A DNA stretch of 64,000 nt, taken from Limnomonas spitsbergensis (Eukaryota; Chlorophyta; Chlorophyceae; Chlamydomonadales). This document shows, in pieces, positions 11,041-23,100 of the stretch (position 1 is its first letter; every line of letters starts with the position of its first letter). Under the pieces are notes generated by a model. The model was not told the DNA's origin and made no database searches. It worked only from the letters and a program-made list of their open reading frames with translations. The stretch is taken from NCBI GenBank assembly GCA_037349105.1, contig JAYJMM010000070.1, forward strand, positions 1,054,001-1,118,000, given 5' to 3'. The position numbers and the translations under genes are program-made.

Positions 11041-12660
11041 TTGACCGTTTCATCCTGACCGTTCCTTCTTTGTTTGTCTTGCCTACGTTCGGCATCCTAG
11101 TTACGAACGTCGTCAGTAGCCCAAGTGCCTCAGATTTTGAGGAGGGCTTTCAGGGTTTGGCGGTCGAGGTCATAGCGCTGTTAGGGTAAACTGCGTCCCC
11201 GAAGCGCCTGGCCCGTCTTGGGGGGATACGTGGCATCACACTTTTTGTGCCAGCCGAACTTGTCTCTTTTCTTGACAGTTCCTTCTTTGTTTGTCTTGCT
11301 TACGTTCGGCATCGTAGTTACGAACGTCGTCAGTAGCCCAAGTGCAAGTGCTCCAGATTTGGGTGCCAGGTTTACAGGGTTTGCTGGTCGAGGTCATAGC
11401 GCTTTTAGGGTAAACTGCGTCCCCGAGGCGCGCGCAGTCGGACGTGACGTCAGGGACACGTGACATCACTCTTTTCGTGCCAGTCGAAGTCTTGTTTCAT
11501 CCTGACCGTTCCTTCTTTGTTTGTCTTGCCTACGTTTGGTGACCTAGTTACGAACGTCGTCAGTAGCCCAAGTGCTCCAGAAATTGGGTAGATTTTTTTA
11601 GGGTTTTGCGGTCGAGGTCATAGCGCTGTTAGGGTAAACTGCGTCCCCGAGGCAGACTGTCGGACGTGACGTTAGGGACACGTGACATCACACTTTTTGT
11701 GCCAGTCGAACACTTGTTTCATCTTGACCGTTCCCTCTTGTTTGTCTTGCCTACGTTCGGTGACTAGTTACGAACGTCGTCAGTAGCCCAAATGCCCCAG
11801 ATTTTGGTTAGGGCTTTCAGGGGTTGGTGGAAGAGGTCATAGCGACTTCAGGGTCAACTGCGTCCCCGAGGCGCGCGCAGTCGGACGTGACGTCAGGGAC
11901 ACGTGACATCACTCTTTTCGTGCCAGTCGAACTCTTGTTTCATCCTGACCGTTCCTTCTTTGTTTGTCTTGCCTACGTTTGGCGACCTTGTTACGAACGT
12001 CGTCAGTAGCCCAAGTGCTCCAGAAATTGGGTAGATTTTTCAGGGTTTTGCGGTCGAGGTCATAGCGCTGTTAGGGTAAACTGCGTCCCCGAGGCAGACT
12101 GTCGGACGTGACGTTAGGGACACGTGACATCACACTTTTTGTGCCAGTCGAACACTTGTTTCATCTTGACCGTTCCCTCTTGTTTGTCTTGCCTACGTTC
12201 GGTGACTAGTTACGAACGTCGTCAGTAGCCCAAATGCCCCAGATTTTGGTTAGGGCTTTCAGGGGTTGGTGGAAGAGGTCATAGCGACTTCAGGGTCAAC
12301 TGCGTCCCCGAGGCGCGCGCTGTCGGACGTGACGTCAGGGACAAGTGACATCACACTTTTTGTGCCAGTCGAACTCTTGTTTCATCCTGACCGTTCCTTC
12401 TTTGTTTGTCTTGCCTACGTTCGGTGACCTAGTTACGAACGTCGTCAGTAGCCCAAGTGCCTCAGATTTTGACGAGGACTTTCAGGGTTTGGCGGAAGAG
12501 GTCATAGCGCTTTCAGGGTTAACTGCGTCCCCGAGGCAGACTGTCGGACGTTACGTCAGGGACACGTGACAACACACTTTTGTGCCAGTCGAACACTTGT
12601 TTTATCTTGACCGTTCCTTCTTTGTTTGTCTTGCCTACGTTCGGTGACCTAGTTATATTA
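11041..12660. repeat. ~220-bp tandem array with TGACGTCA and CACGTG in its units
   Basis: Seven to eight units, each containing GACCGTTCCTTCTTTGTTTG, ACGAACGTCGTCAGTAGCC, GGGTAAACTGCGTCCCCGAG, then GACGTGACGTCAGGGACACG and TGACATCAC. Units differ by small indels. Two subtypes alternate in part (11495-11930 resembles 11930-12370), pointing to higher-order duplication. TGACGTCA is a CRE/bZIP-type palindrome and CACGTG an E/G-box. The array sits directly upstream of the recognisable PP6 exons. Confidence 0.9.
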
Positions 12661-12827
12661 GGGACGGACGGACAGACAGACGCACGCGCGCACACGTAAT
12701 TCATCCCTTCCCTTCGTAACCTTAAGTTTCCTCCGAGGAAAGAGGTACGCCATACAACAAGCGCCCATGGATGAGTGCGATGAGGATAGAAGCATGACAT
12801 GATGACATTTACATAATCATGGGACTC

Positions 12828-13073
12828 TCACTTTAGCGTGATCTCCTCACCAAGCAGGATAGCTGCATGGCACTCCTTCAACGGCCTGCCGTGCTTGGAC
12901 AGACCCAGCAGGATCATGTTGCCATCGACGAGTCCGCATGACTCGATCGAGCGAATTTCTGCCGCTCCGCCCGGCCGCTCTTGGACCTTCACGAGCAAGC
13001 CTTTGAGAGCACTGCTCAGGCGCTCGAAGCCCTCATCCCACGTACCGTATCCCAGAAGAGTAGTATTTGGGAT
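12828..13073 (-). CDS. Unassigned exon of a minus-strand gene
   Basis: After an acceptor CACTAG at 13079-13074 the minus strand is open for 81 codons to TGA at 12830-12828. Codons have a C/G-biased third position and give a globular-looking sequence (GYGTWDEGFERLSSALKGLL, then SIESCGLVDGNMILLGLSKH, LKECHAAILLGEEITL). I do not recognise the family. The last codons read CTAAAGTGAGAG, so AA|GTGAGA could instead be a donor and the exon internal. A second short open stretch upstream (about 13300-13230, EGAEQGLERAKQDPEPLPFQ) may belong to the same gene. Confidence 0.4.
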   Translation of the reverse strand: MPNTTLLGYGTWDEGFERLSSALKGLLVKVQERPGGAAEIRSIESCGLVDGNMILLGLSKHGRPLKECHAAILLGEEITLK

Positions 13074-14160
13074 CTAGTGCAGAAAATGGACGACACCTGT
13101 CCGATGAGTACTTAGCTCATTCCCTAAGACTGTACATAGTTGCATTGAAGGTTTTCGACATTCTTGCAATATGCACCAGGCATGCGGTAATTACGGGAAT
13201 CGAACAATTCATTGGTTGCCATTTGAAAAGGAAGGGGTTCCGGGTCCTGCTTCGCCCTCTCGAGGCCTTGCTCAGCACCCTCCAGAAACATGCAAGGCAT
13301 AAACACACGCACTCACGCAGTTTCATGTAGTCAGGTTACCAAAGCTTCCAGAACAATTCTCATGGTGCCCTACATCTACTGTTCTTAGAAAGGCCATTCA
13401 GTGGATGTGAATGTTATCAGACACCGAATCTCCGGTCCTATGAAGCGGCATATCTGGCTACACACTGTTTATGCCGCCCTGCCCTTTCTAAAACGACTCT
13501 CGGGCAGAAGTAAACGTTATGCAGCAATGAACCCCGTCCTAGGAAACACCGCACCTGACTACACATAGACATTGTGTGTCTCTACTGCAATACTGCATCA
13601 CGGGATCACCTGTAAAGTTATGTCAAGTTTCGGTATGTTCTAGTTTTTTCAATTGAAGGTTCTGACGAATCAGGGGAGGTCATCAGAACACAACTTGCCA
13701 CAAAGCGCCACGCAGGCGCTCATTACAATACAATATGACATCAGCGCACATCCCATGTGTCTCACTCTCCCAGCACCCTTCCGGCCCAGATTTTATATTT
13801 GTACAGCCCATAGAGAGCCAAGGGAGGCGCATGGGACCTGTACCGGCAGTACCGCGTCAAACCAGTTCAGGCAGTAAAATCCAGCCAGATGCCAGCCAGT
13901 CATAAAACTGGACATAGCCTAAAGGGGAATCCCAGCAAACCCAGCTGTCTGTTCAGCTATCCTACATAGCCTGGAGACCTCCCACATTTCCTTGTACCCA
14001 ATGCTGCCACCAGAACCTTATGGTGGTACCTTTTACCCTCTACCACTGCTGCCGTCAGAACCTTCTGGAAACTTCTATCCACCTCAAATGACACCGCCAG
14101 AAACGTCCTGAACCTTCCACCCCTTCTGCTAGTGCTGCTGCCGTAAACATCTCTCCCCTG
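13074..14160. other. Intergenic or intronic, nothing firm
   Basis: Apart from the possible exon fragment near 13300-13230, I see no motif, RNA gene or repeat. This is the region downstream of the BRCT gene. Confidence 0.35.
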
Positions 14161-17100
14161 CTAGTGCTGCCGCGGGGACGACCGCGTCCTGCCCTGCTCG
14201 TGCAGCTGCAGCCGGTCGATGATGTGGCGCCGCGCGTCTGAGGCCGCCTCTCCCGCGCCTCCGCTCAGAGCGCCTGCAGCCCCGCCCGACATAGTCAACG
14301 AGGCGGCGGCGGCAGCTGCACCCGTGGACGAGCGCGCCCGCTGCCTTGTCAGCCGCTCGTATGGCTTCTGCCCCTCATCATAACCGACCTGTCGGACAAG
14401 TTCATAAGGGTCATAAGGTTTCAGGGGTCCTCTGGATGCCCGACGGCTTACAAATAAGACGTTAAAAGGGACAACAAATAAGGAGTTACTAGGGGTTACA
14501 AATAAACATGAAATATGTTTGAAATATCGTTTCGTTTTGACGCCTGCACGTCATTGCCTTCCGTTTTCATTGCGTCTGTCAGTGGGAGGAATTGGGGTGA
14601 TAAGGGAAGGGGAGGGTGACAAGGTGCTACTGGTTACAGTCACGGAAACCCAATTGGGGTGATAAGGGAAGGGGAGGGTGACAAGGTGCTACTGGTTACA
14701 GTCACGGAAACCCAATTTTGGCCTTCCCCTTCAACACCTGCAATAGGAGACATTTTTTACCGGCAAAGGGTGCAACTGCTACTCTGCTAATACAGCGCAC
14801 TCAAGTCGTCCATGTCTCCTTCCGCTTTCTCCTGCTCCACTCCTTCCCTCCCTCCTCCCCCCCTTCCCTCCTTCCCCCTCACCTACTTCTTCCACCTGTT
14901 GCAGCATCCCCCTCTTCCCCCCTTACCCTTTTGCTTCCTGGCCCCCCTCTTATGTTTTGATGGCCCCCCTCCCCCCTCGCTCCCCTCACCTGTTGTGACG
15001 TCTCCCCCCCTCCCCCTGTGCCCCACCCTTGATCCCTAATCTCCCCCTCATTCCCTGCTCCCCCCCCCACACCTGACTCCCTCACCCCCCCTCTTCCCCT
15101 CACCTGTTGTGACATCTCTCCTGGCCCGGCAGATTCATCCTCTAGACCATCATGTGCTGCTGGCCGTGTGCCTGCCCCCCGCGCGCCCCGCTTACTGGAC
15201 GGGCCGCCTCCCCCCTTGTCACCACCGCCAACCTGCCGCTTCTGACCCGCAGCGCGCTTTTCAGCCTCCTGCAAGGCAGAGGAACGGGGTCCAAGGATCA
15301 TGATCCATGTCAGAGTACAGCAGCTGGGGTGCTAGTGGCCGGTAACCAGAAGTTACAGATTTAATAGCTTACCAGCAGGTGAACCCCTGCTTACCGGTAC
15401 TGTGTGTAATACAAATTATTTGAGGCCTCATCACTGGGGCTGCGAGTTGCGAAGCCTGCTGATATTGATTAAAACATTCTTTTAATTCAATTGTAACTGT
15501 TCATGAGGAAAACAAAAGAGGGGAATTCAACAAAAAATAACAGTACCGTAGATTTGATTTGCCTTCCCTCGGGTAAACAAAAACAAATCTATTCATGCTG
15601 CCCTCAGGGCAAATTATCGACCAAACTCTTAATTTCTGACTGAAAACTGGCGTCCATGATAAAAAATTAGTGTGTTGATGGCAGGGGGTTGATGGATATC
15701 CCTCAACCCCAAACAACGTGAATTATGAGGGTAAGCAAATCTGCGGTACTGGTACCGGTGCTTTGCAATATAAACCGCACAACCAGCACCTGTTCCTAAT
15801 CCAGCGTAATACACTGGTGGAAGCAAAAGCTGTTAGAATTCCAGAACACCCCCTCTCTCGTCACCTGCTGTGAGTTTCTGCGGCCAGTGGAGGTTCCGGC
15901 TGAAGAGCCCCGCTGGCCAGATGGCTCCGCGGATCCCTCCCTCGCAGAGACTTGCGGCAACAGCGGGGCCACGTCCAGCTGGGCACAAAAACATCAGCAT
16001 CAGCAGCATTAACATTGGCATCATTGCCATATTCAGCGTGTGTGCGGTGAAGGTTGGAACAATTTGTGTGTTTGGTGTGTAAAACAAAGTGTGTCACAGG
16101 TAAGGCACACACACACACACTCACAGCCAGGATCCTGGCTGTGTGTGTGTGTGTGTGTGTGCCTTACCATCCCGTGCTGCAACCTATTCTGCGATACTGG
16201 GGACGGATTTTCAAAATCGAAAGGCTGGAGATACATTTCAGAGTTCAGGGTTGCAGACCTGAACCTGTCAACGTTTCAACTGCAATGCCAGAGCCTTCAA
16301 GATTTCGGCTGCAGGTTGAAGGTGTCAGTCACGCTGCAACACCCCTATATGTGGCGTGCAATATCCAGAGCAACCTGCCTAGGCTCCTATTGGTTGGACG
16401 CGTAAATAATTAATAATTGTGAAACGGGTGAACTTGCATGACCTCGATTAGATTTTACTACAACCAAAGGTGAAGGTAAACCGGGGGGTAACTCTGGGCC
16501 GTGACAAGATATACTCACTTGCGAGCAATTTGGATCAAAGTCCCGATAAGCTCCTCCCCCTGCTGCTGCCGCCCCGTTGACACCCGCCAGCCCGATCAGA
16601 GTGTGAATCCTGGCAAGGACATTCTCGTCTGTGCGAACAGGTGTGAAATACAGTGAGGAATTTTGTGTGAAATGGGTGAACAGGTGCGGGCAACGGATAC
16701 GAAATAAGGCGTGAGCAATGAAGTGAGGTGTCTGCTCTGGAGCCCTCCTCCTCTTCTACCCTGCCCAGCCCAGGGCCTGAAGATTGAATTTGGAAGAATT
16801 TGCGTGGAATGCGGAATTGAACTCCATGCCTATAAATTGAAACACTTTTAGAGAGAGTGCCGCCCAAAGTATCCAGATCCTATCAAGTGGCAGACAAAGC
16901 GTCACTCGCTTGATTGTTGTAAACCATAACCGTAGATGTTTCATCCAGAATTTCATTTAATCTGAACATGATTTCATTGCTTTTTAAATTTCAGGCTGCA
17001 CAATTTCAGTAGCAGCCCGCTGGTTTTGCAAACGGTCGCCGCATGACCTTGTTTAGGAATGTGCAGCCGCTGCAGCAACCACCACCATGCGCAAACAGAA

Positions 17101-20100
17101 AATGCAACGACAACCATCACCAACCTGCAGACGTCCCCCCCACAGCTGCCCCTAGCTCAAGCTGCGGCGAGGAAGGTCCGCCATCACCATCAAGGTCCGC
17201 CTCATCTGCGCCACCGCCACCGCCGCCGCTTCCGCACCACTTGTCGGTTCCCGGGGAGGAACAATCCCCGCTTGCTGCTTCCCGAGGCTGCTGCTGCTGC
17301 AGCGGCAGCGGTGGCGCAGGTGCAACGACAGAGCCTGCTCCTCCGCCCCCTCCCCGCCCGCCCCCTCCCGCTGAGCTGTTCTTCGCGCCCGGTTTCGCAA
17401 ACACAAAGTCCCCGCTGACCGCGCTTTGTAGCGGTTGCGCCCGGTCCCTCCCGCCCGTGCTGCCTGTCGCCTGCAGTGCGGCAAGTAGCGGCAGGCTCAA
17501 AGCAGCAGCCCCACCGTTGTTCCTCATCCCGGAAACGATTGCCTGCAATAGGCTGCCGCCAGCTCTGGCAGGAACGGGAGCAGGAGCGGGGCCTGTGGCA
17601 CCGCCGCCAGCCCCTGCTGCTGCTGCTCCAGTGCCCGTTATGATGGCATGCCCCTGTGTCTGCTGCTGGAAAGGGGAGGGACCTCTCAGCAGGCCCGCAG
17701 TCATCGCCGGGGGCATGCCAGGCCGCTGGGGTTGTTGCAGCTGGTGTTGCACTGTACTGCCGGCGGTGGGCTCGGACGGCAGGCCCGGGAATAACCAGGG
17801 TTTAGCGGGCCGCGCCTCCTGCGGGAAAGCGGTGAGAGGAGAACAAGTAATTGCTACTGTAACAGCGTGACTCTTTTCAGTCACACAGCTTGACCCCTTT
17901 CAGTTCCTGTTAAAACGCAACCTTTTCCAGTTGGCGGCGTAACAACGCAGCACTTTTCAGTTGCTGTTACAGCGCAACCAACTTAACCAACAGCCCAGAG
18001 ATTTGCCGCTCGAAAGAGCGAGCAGCGGCACGACTGGCAGGAAGGGCGAGAACAAAGCATCGTATTTAATTTTCACCTGCGTGCTGCCTAACTGGCTAGG
18101 CAGAGGAAGCTGGGTGGCAGCTGGCTGCGCTGCGCCCGCCGCCCCAGGCAGGCCCTCCTCCTCCACTGGCTGGAAGCCCTCCACGTTCATGGGCATGCCG
18201 CGGTACGCGCTTTGAGTCAACCACGAGGCGGACACCGGGGTGACATTGATCTTACGCGCCATTCTACAGGGGGGGGGGTAGGGTTTCAATGGCTGGGATG
18301 GGGGTTCAGGGTGGACGGTGGCAGGTAACCTGGATCTTGGGTTAGGCGTCCTTAGGGAATTAGATGTTGGGGTTGGGGTTCAGTTGAGGGGGGCGGCAGC
18401 TGAAGTAAACCTTTCTGGCAAAAACACAATTCGTAAGGGGTGAAGGGGTTTGGATTACGGTGGTTAAGAGAGGGTTCACCAGAGCCCTACCACCTGGCGG
18501 GCAATCTAAGGATACCGATTCAGAGGCTTTGAAGGCATGCCGAACCCCTATGGACCGTCCTCGGTGGTGGAAAGAGGTGGGGAGGAAGCGTATAGAACAA
18601 AAAGGTATACGGGGGGCCAAAGCTTTGCGCCCCTGAAGTCAAGCAGGCCCAAGCATGCAACGTGTACATGCACCGAGCGTGTGTGTCCATGAGGGGGCCT
18701 ATCGGTCAGGAAAGCAATCAGACGGCCGAAGCACCTGGGAAACCACCCTTCTGTTCTGATCATCCTGCACTCCCATTTCAAACTGCTTGGCCCTCTCGCT
18801 CAAGAGGATTTGGGTGGATGCCACGACGCCGAGACGTTGACACCAACCCCTGCCTGCCCGGGCACACTGCTGACAGCCAAAGAAGCAGTGGTGGTGGAAT
18901 CCGGCTCAAACTGTGCCGTATTGTCCCGCATCTACTACCCTGGCAGTACAATGCGGCTCACCGGTACTTATCCCCGGAGGCAGTCTGGATGAGCAAGTGC
19001 GTGTTGGTCTTGGAGAGGGACTCTGTGTAAACGCCACCTGTGTTATGAATATAGAAGGGAGGGCAATCAGGTGTGAAGATGAGGGGGGCGGGCTGTCAAC
19101 CAGCGTGGTCTTGGAGAGGCAGTCTGGATGAGCAAGTGCGTGTTGGTCTTGGAGAGGCACTGTATGTAAATGCGATTTTAGGTGTGGATATAGGGGGGAG
19201 GGCAATCAGGTGTGAACATGATGGGGGCGGGCTGTCAACCGGTCCTGTTGGCGCAGCTTATTACAACAAGCATCATCAGCATACAGCCATCGCACACAAA
19301 AACATCATTGCATGTCGGAATGTGGGGAGGCTGCTACAGCTTTAACGCCTGTGCCCTAGGGTCGCCCTCTGAAGGGCCGGGTTGCTGCTTGCTTATTCTA
19401 CCAACTCAGTATGTAGCTGCTAGCTTGTTATGCCCACTAGGTAGCTGCTAATCTCCCCCCCACACACATATTTACTCACCTAGCAGGGAAACGAGGGCCT
19501 TGGCGGCAGATTTGAGGTGAGGGCCATACTGCGTCACATGAAGCCTGCGACGACAAGGGGTGGGTTGGGGTGGTTGTAGTTGGTTAAGTTGGTTAGGGTA
19601 ACATGGGCATGGTTAACGTGACATACGTATGGCTGGGGTTTCACGAGCAAGGTCATGGGGGGTGGCATGGGCATAGAATATATCAACAAATTATGTCTGG
19701 ACTAGATCCACAGAGCCATACGTGATGCCTGGTTTACATCTAAACCTGCTGCCGGGACTAGATCCATACCTGCTGCCTGGACTAGATCCATACCCGCTGC
19801 CAGGACTAGATCCATACCTACTGCCAGGACTGGATCCATACCTGCTGCCTGGACTAGATCCATACCTGCTGCCTGGACCAGATCCATACCTGCTGCTGGG
19901 ACTGGATCCATACCTGCTGCCGGGACTAGATCCGTACCATGTGCTGGGACTGGATCCATACCTGCTTCCGGGACTGGATCCATACCTGCTGCCGGGACTA
20001 GATCCATACCTGATGCCAGCAAACGCCGGTATGGGGAGCTTGAAGGGGAGAGGGCGGAAGGCGGGTGCCTGCGCAGCAGCATATGGCTGCAGAGCGCCCA

Positions 20101-23100
20101 TCTCTACGCATGTCCGCAGCCAGTAGATGGTGACACGCTATGTGGGAGACAATGAAAACAAACACACAATTGAAGGGTTGGGGCTAAGGGTTTAGGAAAA
20201 TATGACTAATTCACATACCTGTACCTGCAATTTAGGTTTGCAGATGTGCTTTGCTTTCCCTCATAAATAAAGGTGTTTGGGGGTGAGGGACACATAGAAG
20301 CAGTAGTAGTTATCGATCGTCAACGGAACTTTACAATCGAAAATCAAGTGCCGTGGTCGATGCTTCGCCAGGAGGACAGCATTGCAAAAGAAGAGGATAC
20401 GAGATTGAGGGAAGGCAATTCAAATATACGGTTCAGGAGGAACACCAGAGGGTAGTAACAGTTGTCAGTGTCTATTTTAAAGTTTTAGAGGAATCACCAT
20501 CCCCAACTAGACTCCATTCTTGGTACTTTCTGAAAGGTTATGCAATACATGATTGAAGTCATTTCCAGGAAAGTCATGCTGGGCAGGTAGGTGGGCGGAA
20601 GCTGCATCACATCCAGCGCTGACCCTGAACCCTAAACCTGAGTGCCCACTGAGCTAGACTGACCCTACACCCAGAACCCCAATGCCTGCTGCGCTGTGCT
20701 GACCTGGACTTCCGGAATCTCCTTGAAGTCCCGGTGCTCCTTGTCCAGCTTCTGGACAACCTCCTCCGGCAGGCCGTGAGGACAAAGCGCAAACACGTTG
20801 CTGCTCGGCACCTTGTATTAAAGGCATCCAGGGGGGGGAGCGAGTGGGGGATGCAGTCAGAGGGGAGGGGATCCAGGTGCGGGAGTGTGGTGCACCTTGA
20901 TTGCGGAACTCGGTATTCGAGTCATAAAGCCTGCAATATGCCCCAAAACCTGTCCAGTATGTGTGATGTGGGATGTGTGACTACGGCCCTGAGTATGACA
21001 CTTGACCTGGGTTGTGCGTGCGATGTTTGACCTGGGTTGTGCGTGTGATGTGTGACCTGGGTTGTGTGTGTGATGTGTGACCTACATCGCGAGTGTAATG
21101 TGTGACGTAGACCATGTGTGACATCAGGCCTGTGTGCACACCTTAAGTAAGCACTTCAAGTTTGAGGAGGAGAAGACCTTCCCGCCATTGGAGCTGCGCA
21201 GCAAGAGGACACAGTGCATCAAGGGTGAAGGTTAAGGGTGGATTGCCTCAGGTCAGAGCTACCCCGAACCCTTGAGGTGGAGCGGGTAAAACAAAACGGA
21301 ATCTTATTTTCACAAGCCATGGCACCCACCCTACAGCCATGTCCGGCAGGACCGGGCAATTCACGCAGGAAGGACGCAGGGAACACCAACCCATTGCTTT
21401 GGCTTTCTCAACACTCGTCTCTGGCTTTCTCAACGGATTGTGTTGGCGATTCAGACCGAGCTCTTCGTTCCTCTCAAAGTGGGATCCAGACAAGTCATGC
21501 TGCAGCGCACCTGTCGAGCGACTTGAACATGATTTGAATGGCATTCACATGCTATTAGCCAGGGTCTGTTCATGCATCCATACGACACAGGCTGCAGAGC
21601 ACCTGATCAGCAGAGAGGCAGCATTCTCCACGTCCGTGTCCTTGACGGCCACCAGAGTGAACCAAAGGCCCCTGCAGGGGGGAAGGGAGGAACAGGAATG
21701 AACATGTGGGAATGATCAGGAAACAAGGGGGGGGGGCAGGGGTTGCGATGTTATGTGCCTGCTGCTTAGCTTCGAGGCTTGGGGTTTAGGGCTGTACATG
21801 TCCCGCTGGGAGGGAGAGGGCCTAGGGTTAGGGATCCCAGGCTGCAATTACTGCCTCTACGCAACCATCCAGTGTACCGCTTCAGACAGGAACGGACAGG
21901 ACAAACAAGGTCCCCCAAAGAAAGTTGGAGCAAGGTGGAAAAGGAGGGTACGTCCAAAGATCTGCTGGGACCCAACTAGGATCAGACTAGGATCCAACTA
22001 GGATTCCAGGAAATGGAAATCCCAGGCCAGCAGGGCCCCCCGAGCAGCGCACTGCCGCAAGCACGCACCCGGACAGTCCATCGCGCAAACCCTCAACCCC
22101 AACGCCTTACACACACCTGAACATCCCGTTGCGCACACACTTTAAACCCTTGCACACACACCCTGCACCTGAGCAGCTTGTTGCGCAGTGTCGCAGCAGA
22201 TCCTCCCCCCCCCACTCACCACCTGGGTTACCCGGTACTGAAATACTGCACGGTAAAACCGTGCAGTATGGATACGGATACGGAACGGCCAGAATGACTG
22301 GACTGGTAAGGAAATGGCCGATATGGTGCTTTACCACGGTACGGTACTGGTAAATGTACGGGATTGGGCCTAAACGGTCGTAATGGGTGACCCTGCTGAC
22401 CACCTGGGCAACCGATTGCGCAGCCTTCAACCCTAACGTCCTTCCACACGCACACGGACAGCCCTCTGAGCAAACACCATAAACATCCACACTTCCACCC
22501 TAAACATCCACACTTCCACCTGTACCTCAATAGGGGGGAAGCGTTCCTCAGCACAGCGTGGAATTTGCTCCCCGCCCAACACTCCCTGGACAACTAATTG
22601 AGCAAACCTTTACCCTAGCGCCCTCCCCACATGCACCCAAACAGCCCGTTGTGCAAGCAACCCCCGTTCCCCCTGGTACCTGAACAACCCAGAGCGCAGC
22701 GTGGCAGTTGATCCCACAGACCGCTCCACCTCGGCATCTAGGTCATGCGGGTCATCGACACAGGAGGCGTTGGACGTGGAGCGGGCTAGGGCTGACCCCG
22801 TGCTCATGGGAGGGGGAGCAGGCACGACTGTGGATGTCATGCGGCTGAGGCTGGAGGTGCGGGCCAGCGCCGCCGGCTGCGCAAGGCGGAACACACAAAC
22901 AGTTACGTGTGTTGAGGTTAATGGGTTCTTATCCCCAAACCCTCAACTACAGCTGGAGATGCGGGCCAGCGCTGCCGGTTGAGCAAGGCGGTGGACACAA
23001 ACAGACATGTCCATTCAGAGTGTTGGACATGAGGGTTTAAGAGGTATTTGTAGGTGGAGTGAGGGTTTAAGGTTTAAAAGGTTAATGTAGGTGGAGTGAG

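Noticed and set aside
10889..11189. WD40-like DETVKIW reading beside the tandem array
   Set aside because: It spans the repeat edge, is a few codons long and is out of frame with the phosphatase exon that follows.
17043..17870. 275-codon plus-strand frame, Pro/Ser/Ala-rich
   Set aside because: It lies antisense to exon 20 of the BRCT gene, whose phase and splice sites agree with the rest of that gene. GC-rich low-complexity DNA is open on both strands.
20273..20556. Short plus-strand frames in the intron of the BRCT gene
   Set aside because: Overlapping frames without motifs inside a well-supported minus-strand intron.
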